64,000 bases of DNA from Nesterenkonia sp. (GTDB lineage: Bacteria > Actinomycetota > Actinomycetes > Actinomycetales > Micrococcaceae): NCBI RefSeq assembly GCF_029265375.1, contig NZ_JAJUJJ010000006.1, positions 1 to 64,000 of the forward strand, read 5' to 3'. This document shows positions 56,642 through 64,000 of this stretch, piece by piece. The notes beneath the pieces were generated by a model. That model searched no databases and had not been told where the DNA came from. It saw only the letters and a list, made by a program, of their open reading frames with translations. The position numbers and the translations under genes were made by a program. Numbering within the stretch: position 1 is the stretch's first letter; every line of letters begins with the position of its first letter.

Positions 56642-57813
56642 CGAAGCAGACCACCGAGCAGACTGAGCAGGCGGGATCCGCTGCGCAGCGGCGCACTCCG
56701 CCGCTTCCGGGCCGCCGGGACCCCTCCGATCCGCAGGCCATTCCGACGACGGCGGCTGGCCCCTCCGGGGAGAACCCCGGCGCCGCATCCGCACCGGAGT
56801 CTCCGGCGGCCCAGCGGCGCTCCGGTCCGCTGACCGACCGCAAGCACCTGCGCACCTATGTGCTGGTGATGAGTCTGCTGGGACTGCTGGCCGTGGGCTT
56901 CACCCTGGCGGTGATCTTCTACAGCAACCCCACCGAGTTCGGCTCGGAGGGGTGGTGGGTGATCCTGCAGATGCGCTCGGAGTCGCTGCTGACCATCGCC
57001 GTGGTGGCACTGTGTCACACCATGGCCACCATCGCCTTCCAAACTGCGGTGAACAACCGCATCATCACCCCGGGAATTATGGGCTTCGGGTCGCTCTACA
57101 CCGCCATCCAGACCGGATTCGTCTACGTCTTCGGCATGGCCGGGGTGACCATGCTGGTGGGAGTGCCGCAGTTCTTCCTGCAGATGGCCGTGATGATGCT
57201 GGTGGCCACAGTCCTCTACACCTGGCTGCTGAGCGGGAAGTTCTCCAATATCCACATCATGCTGCTGGTCGGCGTCGTGCTCGGCGGAACCCTGGGTTCG
57301 CTGTCGAACTTCATGCAGCGCATGCTGACCCCCAGCGAGTTTGATGTGCTCACCGCCCGGCTGTTCGGCAATATCTCCAATGCCCGGGCCGAGTACCTGC
57401 CCTATGCGATCCCCATCGCACTGGCCGTCACCGCCGTGCTCTGGCTCTGGGGACCCCGGCTGAACGCACTGTCACTGGGGCGGACTGCCGCGACCAATCT
57501 GGGGCTGAACCACAAGCGGGAAGTCATCAAGATCCTGGCGCTGGTCTCCATCCTGATCTCCATGGCCACCGCTCTGGTGGGACCCATGATGTTCCTCGGC
57601 TTCCTCACCGTCATGCTCGCCTACCAGTGCGCAGACACCTACTCCCACCGGCTGCTGTTTCCGATGGGCTTCCTCTTCGGCTACACCATCCTGACCGGCA
57701 GCTACTTCATCCTGCGCCACGTCTGGGACGCCGGAGGAGCGGTCACCGTCATCGTGGAGCTCATCGGAGGCATCGCCTTCCTCATCTTCCTGCTGCGAAA
57801 GGGGCGCCTGTGA
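56638..57813 (+). CDS. Iron-siderophore ABC transporter permease (FecCD family), second
   Basis: This 391-residue permease has a non-conserved proline-rich N-terminus of about 70 residues before the first helix (LRTYVLVMSLLGLLAVGFTL). TPGIMGFGSLYTAIQTGFVY and LVGPMMFLGFLTVMLAYQCA are family signatures. It probably forms a heterodimer with the first permease. A later start is possible, but ATG 56638 couples it to the gene before. Confidence 0.92.
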   Translation: MTKQTTEQTEQAGSAAQRRTPPLPGRRDPSDPQAIPTTAAGPSGENPGAASAPESPAAQRRSGPLTDRKHLRTYVLVMSLLGLLAVGFTLAVIFYSNPTEFGSEGWWVILQMRSESLLTIAVVALCHTMATIAFQTAVNNRIITPGIMGFGSLYTAIQTGFVYVFGMAGVTMLVGVPQFFLQMAVMMLVATVLYTWLLSGKFSNIHIMLLVGVVLGGTLGSLSNFMQRMLTPSEFDVLTARLFGNISNARAEYLPYAIPIALAVTAVLWLWGPRLNALSLGRTAATNLGLNHKREVIKILALVSILISMATALVGPMMFLGFLTVMLAYQCADTYSHRLLFPMGFLFGYTILTGSYFILRHVWDAGGAVTVIVELIGGIAFLIFLLRKGRL

Positions 57814-58565
57814 TCAGCCTGACCGAGGTCAGCAAGGACTACTCTGAGAAGGTCACGATCGGTCCGGTCACCACACAGATCGAGGCCGGAGGCATTACCG
57901 CGCTGGTGGGGCCCAACGGAGCGGGAAAATCCACCATCCTCACCATGATCGGACGTCTGCTGGACATCGACTCCGGGCAGATCACCGTCGCCGGCCATGA
58001 TGTGGTCAACACCCCCTCCAAGGCGATCGCGAAGATCCTCTCAGTCCTGCGGCAGGAGAATCACTTCGTCACCCGACTGACAGTGCGTCAGCTGGTCGGC
58101 TTCGGCCGCTACCCCCACTCCCGGGGTCGGCTGACCCTCGGCGATGAGAAGTACATCTCCGAGGCGATCGACTTCCTGGACCTCACCGACCTGGAGAACC
58201 GGTACCTGGACCAGCTCTCCGGAGGTCAGCGGCAGCGCGCCTATGTGGCCATGGTGCTGGCCCAGAACACCGACTACGTGCTGCTGGACGAGCCGCTGAA
58301 CAATCTGGATATGCAGCATGCGGTGCAGATGATGCAGCAGCTGCGCCGCGCCGCCGATGAACTCGGCCGCACCGTGGTGATTGTGCTGCACGACATCAAC
58401 TTTGCCGCCCGCTACTCGGACAAGATCCTGGCAATGAAGGACGGCCAGGTGGTTCAGCACGGCACACCGGAGGAGATCATGACCGATGAGATTCTCTCGG
58501 AGATCTTCAATACCGAGGTATCGGTCATCGACGCGCCCGGCGGGCCCCTGGCCGTCTACTACTGA
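57810..58565 (+). CDS. Iron-siderophore ABC transporter ATPase
   Basis: This 251-residue ATPase has Walker A GPNGAGKST near 34, the Q-loop in LRQENHF, signature LSGGQRQRAYVAM, Walker B YVLLDEPLNNLD and switch VLHDIN. It is closest in pattern to YclP/CeuD-type ferric siderophore importers. GTG 57810 overlaps the permease stop by 4 bases. It completes the importer. Confidence 0.95.
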   Translation: MISLTEVSKDYSEKVTIGPVTTQIEAGGITALVGPNGAGKSTILTMIGRLLDIDSGQITVAGHDVVNTPSKAIAKILSVLRQENHFVTRLTVRQLVGFGRYPHSRGRLTLGDEKYISEAIDFLDLTDLENRYLDQLSGGQRQRAYVAMVLAQNTDYVLLDEPLNNLDMQHAVQMMQQLRRAADELGRTVVIVLHDINFAARYSDKILAMKDGQVVQHGTPEEIMTDEILSEIFNTEVSVIDAPGGPLAVYY

Positions 58566-58579
58566 AAGAAAGAGACCCT

Positions 58580-58686
58580 ATGCCATCCCCCTTCCTCTCC
58601 CAGATGGTCTCTGACCCGAAGTGCCCGAGAGCGTGGACCTTGTGCTGATCGACGGCTGGGCCGAGGAGGTCTCACTCCGGCTCTGA
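58580..58686 (+). pseudogene. Decayed gene remnant after the importer operon
   Basis: An ATG at 58580 with AAAGAGA upstream opens MPSPFLSQMVSDPK, but stops at 58646-58648. In another frame, bases 58621-58686 read VPESVDLVLIDGW and end SLRL before TGA. VDLVLIDGW resembles the acidic motif of YrrM-type O-methyltransferases. The pieces may be the start and an internal scrap of a deleted gene. Identity is a guess. Confidence 0.35.
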
Positions 58687-59310
58687 GCTCCCCGCCAGGG
58701 GCAGCGCTGCCAAAGAGGCGTAGAGCGGGGCGCCGGACTTCCCGCCGCCCAATTCGGAGTGGACCAGGTGGACCGTGTCAGCGCAGAACTCAGGTCCCTC
58801 GTAGATGGCCAGGGCTTCGGTGAGGCGTCGGATCTCAGCCTCCCCCTTCCTCCGGTCTCTTGCCCGCGCCAAAGTGACATGGGCGCGTCGGCGTTCGCGG
58901 ACCGTGGGCGTTTCCGGGCTGCGGGCATAGTGCACGCCCACTTCTTCCACGGCACGCATCAGATCGATCAGGGGGTTGGAGCCGTTGGAGTGCTCGGCTG
59001 CTGACTGCTCCTGGACCCCGGCCCACAGAGTACGTCCGGCAAACACTCCTGTGCCTCTGAGTCGCAGAGTCAGCGGGGGCACCCCGCACAGCGTCTCGTG
59101 CAGATGCTCGGTCAGATCATCCACCGCCCCAGCCGGCACCTCCCCGTAGAAGGCTAGGGTGATGTGTCGGTCCTCCGGCTGAACCCAACGAAGTGCGGGC
59201 CTACTGTGACCAGCGGCAGGGGAAGAGACGCCGTCGTGAACTGAGTCCACAGCCATCCCCAGGTGAGTTCGAACATGCTCAGGCAGGAAGAACCCCACAA
59301 ACAGGCGCAT
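58672..59310 (-). CDS. thpR: RNA 2',3'-cyclic phosphodiesterase (2'-5' RNA ligase family)
   Basis: This 212-residue 2H phosphoesterase has the two catalytic motifs HITLAFYGEVP and HVTLARARDRRKG. The N-terminus MRLFVGFFLPEHV matches family starts, so ATG 59310 is preferred over upstream in-frame ATGs to 59373. Its 3' end overlaps the remnant by 15 bases. Cellular role of bacterial ThpR is not settled. Confidence 0.88.
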   Translation of the reverse strand: MRLFVGFFLPEHVRTHLGMAVDSVHDGVSSPAAGHSRPALRWVQPEDRHITLAFYGEVPAGAVDDLTEHLHETLCGVPPLTLRLRGTGVFAGRTLWAGVQEQSAAEHSNGSNPLIDLMRAVEEVGVHYARSPETPTVRERRRAHVTLARARDRRKGEAEIRRLTEALAIYEGPEFCADTVHLVHSELGGGKSGAPLYASLAALPLAGSSEPE

Positions 59311-59434
59311 ACCACTGACCAACACCCGCCCCATAGGCGCCATTCCCCGCCCCCTGATGAGTTCACACCTCATTCCTCTACCACGGTGCAGTCAGTCTAA
59401 GAGCGGTTAGTCTAACTAGACTTTGGCTAGCGGC

Positions 59435-60178
59435 TCAGGCGAACAGGAGCCAGAAGACAGCGGTCGCGCTGGCCAGGCTGATCAGCAGGAACAGCAGCAG
59501 CCAGACCGGGGCCGGCAACGGCAGGAAGCCCCAGGCCCTCGCCGCCCGGGATGCGTCAGTCCCAGCCACCTGCGCCCGGGGCCGGCGCCGGGCGGTCAGG
59601 TGCACCCGCCATACATCCAGGGTGCCGCGGACCCCGGCCAGGGCGTAGAACACCCCCAGCGCGACCACCGTATAGCCCACCAGCTGCGGGTCGTTCTGCC
59701 ACCAGATCACACCGGTGAGCAGGACCGCGGCGAGGCAGGAGACGATCCCCACGAGGTTGCGGGAGAGCAGCAGGGCCAGCAGCAGGATCACCTGGTAGAC
59801 CGTCAGCGCTGCTCCGGCGTGACCGGAGGCGCCCAGCCAGGTCAGCCCCAGGGCCAGCAGCCCCGGCGCCGGATAGCCGGCCAGGAAAGTCAGCAGCAGC
59901 CCAGGCCCCTGCGGCCTGCCGCGGGAGACCGTCACCCCGGAGGTGTCGGTGCGCAGCCGGATGCCCGAGACCCGCCGCCCGCTCAGCAGCGAGGCGAAGA
60001 CGTGGCCCATCTCGTGCACGATGGTCGCGGCCTGTCGGGTCACCCGCCAGATGCCCGGTACTGCGGTCAGCAGCACCACCGCCCCTGTGATGAGCGCCAC
60101 GGCCTTCGGCTCCGGGGCGGCCTGTACTCCCCAGCGCTGGGTCACCGCCTCGAATGCGGCTTGAACAGTGTGAGTCAC
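59435..60178 (-). CDS. M50-family integral membrane metalloprotease-like protein
   Basis: This 247-residue membrane protein has the zinc motif HEMGH near residue 55, followed by ASLLSGRRVSGIRLRTDTSG, and about 6 helices. This is the pattern of the actinobacterial M50B-like family (PF13398-type). Unlike site-2 proteases it lacks a PDZ domain, and the substrate is unknown. Start GTG 60178 has no visible ribosome site. It lies 11 bases after accA3, possibly in the same operon. Confidence 0.85.
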   Translation of the reverse strand: MTHTVQAAFEAVTQRWGVQAAPEPKAVALITGAVVLLTAVPGIWRVTRQAATIVHEMGHVFASLLSGRRVSGIRLRTDTSGVTVSRGRPQGPGLLLTFLAGYPAPGLLALGLTWLGASGHAGAALTVYQVILLLALLLSRNLVGIVSCLAAVLLTGVIWWQNDPQLVGYTVVALGVFYALAGVRGTLDVWRVHLTARRRPRAQVAGTDASRAARAWGFLPLPAPVWLLLFLLISLASATAVFWLLFA

Positions 60179-60189
60179 GGAGGAGGCGA

Positions 60190-61971
60190 TCAGTCGACGA
60201 TGGTCGCCAGCGTCTGGCCGGCCTTCACGCTGGTGCCGGGGGATACCTTCAGCCCCTTGACCTTGCCGGATTTGTGCGCGGTCACCGGCTGCTCCATCTT
60301 CATCGCCTCCAGCACCACCACCAGGTCGCCTTCGGCCACCTTGGCGCCGTCCTTGACCGCCACCTTGACCACCGTGGCCTGCATCGGGGAGGTCAGGGCG
60401 TCTCCGGAGGCCGCGGCGGCCGCGGCGGTGCGCTTCTTGCGGCGCTTGCGGGCCGGGGCCGCCCCAGTGAGCCTCCCGGCTGAGAGCGCAGCGGGCACGT
60501 TGACCCTCACGCGCTTGCCGTTGACCTCCACCACCACCTCTTCCCGGCCCTCGGACTCGCCGGCGCCGGGGTGGGCAGTCAGCGCATTGAACGGGGCGAT
60601 GTCATTGTGGAACTCGGTCTCGATCCAGCGGGTATGCACCGCGAAGCGCTGGGCACGGCGGGAGGAGAGCTCCGGGGCGAAAGCGGGATCGGTGACGACC
60701 TTCCGGTGGAAGGGCAGCACCGTAGGCATGCCCTCGATCCTGGTTTCACCCAGCACGCGGGCCGCCCGCTGCAGCGCCTGCCGACGGTCGGCTCCGGTGA
60801 CGATCAGCTTGGCGACCATCGAGTCAAAGGCCCCGGAGATGGTCTCCCCGGCCCGGACTCCGGCATCGACCCGCACCCCCGGACCGGTGGGCATCTCGAA
60901 GCGCTCCAGAGCACCCGGGGCGGGCATGAAGTGCCGGCCCGGATCCTCCCCATTGATGCGGAACTCGATGCTGTGCCCGCGCACTTCGGGATCGTCATAG
61001 CCCAGCTTCTCGCCGCGGGCGATCCGGAACTGCTCACGCACCAGATCGATCCCGGTGACCTCCTCGCTGACCGGGTGCTCCACCTGGAGCCGGGTATTGA
61101 CCTCCAGGAAGCTGATGGTCCCGTCGGCGCCGATGAGGAACTCGCAGGTGCCGGCTCCGGTGTAGCCGGCCTCCTTCAGCAGGGCTTTGGACGCCCGGTA
61201 GAGCTGCCGGTTCTGCGCACGGGTCAGAAACGGGGCAGGAGCCTCCTCCACCAGCTTCTGGTTCCGCCGCTGCAGCGAGCAGTCGCGGGTGGAGACGACG
61301 ACGACGTGGCCGTGCGCGTCCGCCAGGCACTGGGTCTCCACGTGGCGGGGCTTGTCCAGGTACTTCTCGATGAAGCATTCGCCGCGTCCGAAGGCCGCAG
61401 TGGCTTCGCGCACCGCGGATTCGTAGAGCTCGACGATCTCATCATGCTCACGCACCACTTTGATGCCGCGTCCGCCGCCGCCGTGGGCGGCCTTGATCGC
61501 GATCGGCAGCCCCTGCTTCTCGGCGAACTTCAGCACCTGGGCGGCGTCGGTGACCGGCTCCTTGGTGCCTGGGGCCAGCGGGGCGCCCACCTTCTCTGCC
61601 AGCCGGCGGGCCGAGACCTTGTCCCCCAGCAGGCTGATGGCCTCCGGGGAGGGGCCGATCCACACCAGGCCGGCGTCGATGACAGCGCGGGCGAAGTCCG
61701 CGTTCTCCGAGAGGAACCCGTAGCCGGGATGGACCGCATCGGCGCCGGTGGCCGCGGCGGCCTCCAGCAGCTTCTCCGCCACCAGGTAGGAGTCCGCGGC
61801 GGTCTCCCCGCCCAGGGCATAGGCCTCATCGGCCAGGTGCACGTGAACGGCGTCCCGGTCGGGCTCCGCGTAGACCGCCACAGTGGACAGGCCCTCGTCG
61901 CGGGCCGCGCGGATGATGCGCACCGCGATCTCCCCGCGGTTGGCGATGAGCACCTTCGAAAACTCTGTCAT
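60190..61971 (-). CDS. accA: Acyl-CoA carboxylase alpha subunit (biotin carboxylase + BCCP)
   Basis: This 593-residue subunit carboxylates its own biotin using ATP and bicarbonate, supplying malonyl- or methylmalonyl-CoA with Acc[35 protein letters not shown], the ATP-grasp [10 protein letters not shown] and [14 protein letters not shown] define the biotin carboxylase (1-450). The BCCP domain at the end has the biotinyl lysine in EAMKMEQP. A lysine/alanine linker ([14 protein letters not shown]) precedes it. ATG 61971 overlaps the maf stop (ATGA) and follows GGGAGA. Confidence 0.95.
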   Translation of the reverse strand: MTEFSKVLIANRGEIAVRIIRAARDEGLSTVAVYAEPDRDAVHVHLADEAYALGGETAADSYLVAEKLLEAAAATGADAVHPGYGFLSENADFARAVIDAGLVWIGPSPEAISLLGDKVSARRLAEKVGAPLAPGTKEPVTDAAQVLKFAEKQGLPIAIKAAHGGGGRGIKVVREHDEIVELYESAVREATAAFGRGECFIEKYLDKPRHVETQCLADAHGHVVVVSTRDCSLQRRNQKLVEEAPAPFLTRAQNRQLYRASKALLKEAGYTGAGTCEFLIGADGTISFLEVNTRLQVEHPVSEEVTGIDLVREQFRIARGEKLGYDDPEVRGHSIEFRINGEDPGRHFMPAPGALERFEMPTGPGVRVDAGVRAGETISGAFDSMVAKLIVTGADRRQALQRAARVLGETRIEGMPTVLPFHRKVVTDPAFAPELSSRRAQRFAVHTRWIETEFHNDIAPFNALTAHPGAGESEGREEVVVEVNGKRVRVNVPAALSAGRLTGAAPARKRRKKRTAAAAAASGDALTSPMQATVVKVAVKDGAKVAEGDLVVVLEAMKMEQPVTAHKSGKVKGLKVSPGTSVKAGQTLATIVD

Positions 61972-62669
61972 CGTGTCTTCTCCCATAGGTCTGCAATGTT
62001 GTGGCCCAGCTGGTCCAGCAGTCGGGTCAGGGCGGCCGGCGAAAGTCCGATGACCGCGTTGGGGTCGCCCTCCACCCGGTGGATGAAAGCGGCGGCGCGG
62101 CCCTCCAGGGTGAACGCCCCGGCGCAGTGCAGCGGTTCGCCGGACTCCGCATAGGCGCGGATCTGCTCATCGGTGGGCTCGGCGAAGCTGACTGCAGAGG
62201 AGACCGTCTCCCCGGCGGAGACCAGTGAGTTCTCCGGCACTCCCAGCGGTCCGGAGGGCAGGGCGCCGGAGCCCAGCCAGGAGTGCCGGGCGGTGGCGGA
62301 GGCGGTCGCCGCATCCACCAGCCAGTGGCCGGTGTGCAGGACGCCGGTGTGTCCGCGCATCTGCTGCCAGCGCTGCACTGCGGTCGGAACCTCATAGGGC
62401 TTGCCGTAGCTGCGGCCGTCGAGTTCGAAGACCGAGTCGCATCCCAGCACCAGGGCTCCGCGGGCCTTCGGCAGCGCTGCCACAGCCTCGGCTTTGGCGC
62501 GGGCCAGTAGCAGGGCCTCCTCAGCGGGGGAGAGCTCTCCTTCCGCGGAGGCGGCCTCCACTACGGCGGCCTCGTCCACCTCGGAGACCTCCACGCTGAA
62601 ACGGATGCCGGCCTGGGTGAGGATGGCCCGGCGGCTGGGGGACTGGGAGGCGAGGATCAGGGTGCTCAT
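61968..62669 (-). CDS. maf: Maf-family nucleoside triphosphate pyrophosphatase
   Basis: This 233-residue house-cleaning enzyme hydrolyses non-canonical nucleotides. [19 protein letters not shown] is the substrate loop, [19 protein letters not shown] the catalytic region. ATG 62669 follows GGGAGGA and overlaps the accE-like stop by 4 bases. The position inside the carboxylase operon is common in actinobacteria. Confidence 0.93.
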   Translation of the reverse strand: MSTLILASQSPSRRAILTQAGIRFSVEVSEVDEAAVVEAASAEGELSPAEEALLLARAKAEAVAALPKARGALVLGCDSVFELDGRSYGKPYEVPTAVQRWQQMRGHTGVLHTGHWLVDAATASATARHSWLGSGALPSGPLGVPENSLVSAGETVSSAVSFAEPTDEQIRAYAESGEPLHCAGAFTLEGRAAAFIHRVEGDPNAVIGLSPAALTRLLDQLGHNIADLWEKTR

Positions 62670-62947
62670 CGCAGTCCTCCCGCCATCTGCCAGGAGTCTG
62701 GTCCGGGCCGGCCCCACAGGCCGTGCTGCTTCAGCTGCAGCCGATGGCGGCGCTGCAGAGTCCGGTCCGCCGGTCCGGTTCCCCCGGCGTCGCTGCTGTC
62801 AGGTTCGGCGGAGGCCAGCCGGGCCAGCACCGCCACTACGGCGGCGGTCTCATCCTCGGACAGGGCGGCTCCGGAGATGCCCAGAGCGGCCGGTTCCTCA
62901 CCTGGGGCCCTGTGGTCTGGGGCGGTGTGTGTGGTCGTCTGTGCCAT
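62666..62947 (-). CDS. accE: Acyl-CoA carboxylase epsilon subunit
   Basis: This 93-residue small subunit stabilises the AccA-AccD holoenzyme in actinobacteria. ISGAALSEDETAAVVAVLARL and the ending [14 protein letters not shown] are the typical motifs; the N-terminus is disordered. ATG 62947 starts 1 base after the accD stop. Confidence 0.88.
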   Translation of the reverse strand: MAQTTTHTAPDHRAPGEEPAALGISGAALSEDETAAVVAVLARLASAEPDSSDAGGTGPADRTLQRRHRLQLKQHGLWGRPGPDSWQMAGGLR

Positions 62948-62948
62948 A

Positions 62949-64000
62949 TCAGAGCGGAATATTGCCGTGCTTCTTCGCGGGGCGGGCCTCGCGCTTGTGG
63001 AAGGTGGCACGCAGCGCCTTGGTGATGTGCCAGCGAGTCTCAGCCGGTTCGATGACGGCGTCGATGTAACCCAGCTCGGCAGCCTGGTACGGGTTCAGCA
63101 GCTTCTTCTCATACTCGTCGATCAGTTCGGCGCGCCGGGCTTCGACGTCTCCGCCGTCGGCCTGCACAGCGGCCAGTTCACGGCGGTGCAGGATGTTGAC
63201 CGCGCCCTGGGCCCCCATCACCCCGATCTGCGCGGTGGGCCAGGCCAGGTTCACATCCGCGCCCAGCTTCTTGGAGCCCATCACAATATAGGCGCCGCCG
63301 AATGCCTTGCGCGTGATCACGGTGATCTTCGGAACAGTGGCCTCGGCATAGGCGTAGAGCAGCTTCGCGCCGCGGCGGATGATGCCGCCCCACTCCTGGT
63401 CCGTGCCGGGGAGGAAGCCCGGGACGTCCACCAGGGTGAGGATCGGAATGTTGAACGCATCGCAGAACCGCACGAACCGGGCGGCCTTCTCACTGGCGGC
63501 GATGTCCAGGGTGCCGGCGAACTGGCTGGGCTGGTTGGCCACCACACCGACCGAGCGTCCCTCCACGCGCGCGAAGCCGATGATGATATTCGGCGCATAC
63601 AGGGCCTGCAGCTGCAGGAAATAGCCGTCGTCGACCAGCTGCTCGATCAGCGTGGTCATGTCATAGGGGGCCGAGGCCGCATCGGGAACCAGCTCGTTGA
63701 GCGCCTCATCCTCGGCCTCAATCTTGGCCCGCGGCTCAGCCGGCTCCACCGGGGCCTCCGCCAGGTTGTTCAGCGGCAGGAATTCCAGCAGCTCCTTGGC
63801 GAACTCAATGGCGTCCTCCTCATCGGAGGCCATATAGGAGGCCGTGCCGGTGGTGGTGGAATGGGACCGCGCACCGCCGAGGGACTCCATGTCCACGTCC
63901 TCGCCGGTGACCGACTTGATCACATCAGGACCGGTGATGAACATGTGGGAGGTCTTGTCCACCATGATCACGAAGTCCGTCAGCGCCGGGGAGTAGGCCG
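62949..64000 (-). CDS. accD: Acyl-CoA carboxylase beta subunit, partial (5' end outside window)
   Basis: This is the carboxyltransferase that moves the carboxyl group from biotin to acetyl- or propionyl-CoA. 350 residues are visible, starting [20 protein letters not shown]; about 180 N-terminal residues lie beyond the right edge. [21 protein letters not shown] and [20 protein letters not shown] carry the oxyanion-forming glycines. An internal GTG at 63971 is not the real start. It is first of accD-accE-maf-accA. Confidence 0.94.
   Translation of the reverse strand, partial: AYSPALTDFVIMVDKTSHMFITGPDVIKSVTGEDVDMESLGGARSHSTTTGTASYMASDEEDAIEFAKELLEFLPLNNLAEAPVEPAEPRAKIEAEDEALNELVPDAASAPYDMTTLIEQLVDDGYFLQLQALYAPNIIIGFARVEGRSVGVVANQPSQFAGTLDIAASEKAARFVRFCDAFNIPILTLVDVPGFLPGTDQEWGGIIRRGAKLLYAYAEATVPKITVITRKAFGGAYIVMGSKKLGADVNLAWPTAQIGVMGAQGAVNILHRRELAAVQADGGDVEARRAELIDEYEKKLLNPYQAAELGYIDAVIEPAETRWHITKALRATFHKREARPAKKHGNIPL

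Noticed and set aside
59423..61000. 525-codon plus-strand frame opposite the M50-like gene and accA
   Set aside because: Low-complexity Gln/Pro/Gly translation, antisense to two real genes.
60571..62154. 527-codon plus-strand frame opposite accA and maf
   Set aside because: Antisense shadow; the biotin carboxylase motifs on the minus strand are unmistakable.

Overview
The window comes from a high-GC actinobacterium, probably a member of the Micrococcales close to the Micrococcaceae (Nesterenkonia- or Arthrobacter-like). The evidence is the str, S10, spc and alpha ribosomal gene order running on into truA, rplM, rpsI and glmM. Other support is the acyl-CoA carboxylase block accD-accE-maf-accA3, GTG and TTG starts, and many genes whose -10 box lies 6-8 bases before the start codon (leaderless mRNAs). 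The genus is an inference.

Bases 1-9988 are an accessory island. At the left edge, on the minus strand, is a fragment of an Eco57I-like adenine DNA methyltransferase. Then come a complete tyrosine recombinase and a tightly coupled two-gene operon. The first gene of the operon encodes a helicase of about 2200 residues, with DUF1998-type cysteines and a Vsr/DUF559-like nuclease-like segment. It resembles the DruE helicase of Druantia defence systems. The second gene encodes a UvrD-type helicase with a RelE/ParE-like N-terminus. No recognised Druantia partner genes are present, so this is the best candidate here for an undescribed anti-phage or DNA-processing system.

Bases 10000-35400 are the translation core: rpsL-rpsG-fusA-tuf, rpsJ to rpsQ, rplN to rplO, secY-adk-map, infA-rpmJ-rpsM-rpsK-rpoA-rplQ, truA and rplM-rpsI. 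A terminator and a new promoter split the block between rpsQ and rplN. rpsN (S14) is missing from between rplE and rpsH. A sugar-porter gene sits between truA and rplM. S3 and S5 carry arginine/glycine-rich tails.

Bases 35400-49400 hold cell-envelope and housekeeping genes. These are UDP-GlcNAc synthesis (glmM, glmS), mscL, a lipoprotein peptidase of the M15 family, coaA, acpS, NAD(P)HX repair and alr. They are followed by the tRNA t6A genes tsaE-tsaB-(rimI)-tsaD and a YbdK-type carboxylate-amine ligase. A 33-bp exact direct repeat lies between the divergent coaA and glmS.

Bases 49500-64000 hold a GH3 lipoprotein, a lone CopC with a palindromic operator over its promoter, two methyltransferases, and a siderophore ABC importer with two DtxR/IdeR-like boxes. 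A decayed gene remnant, a 2'-5' RNA ligase family protein, an M50-like membrane protease and the acyl-CoA carboxylase genes follow. accD runs off the right edge.
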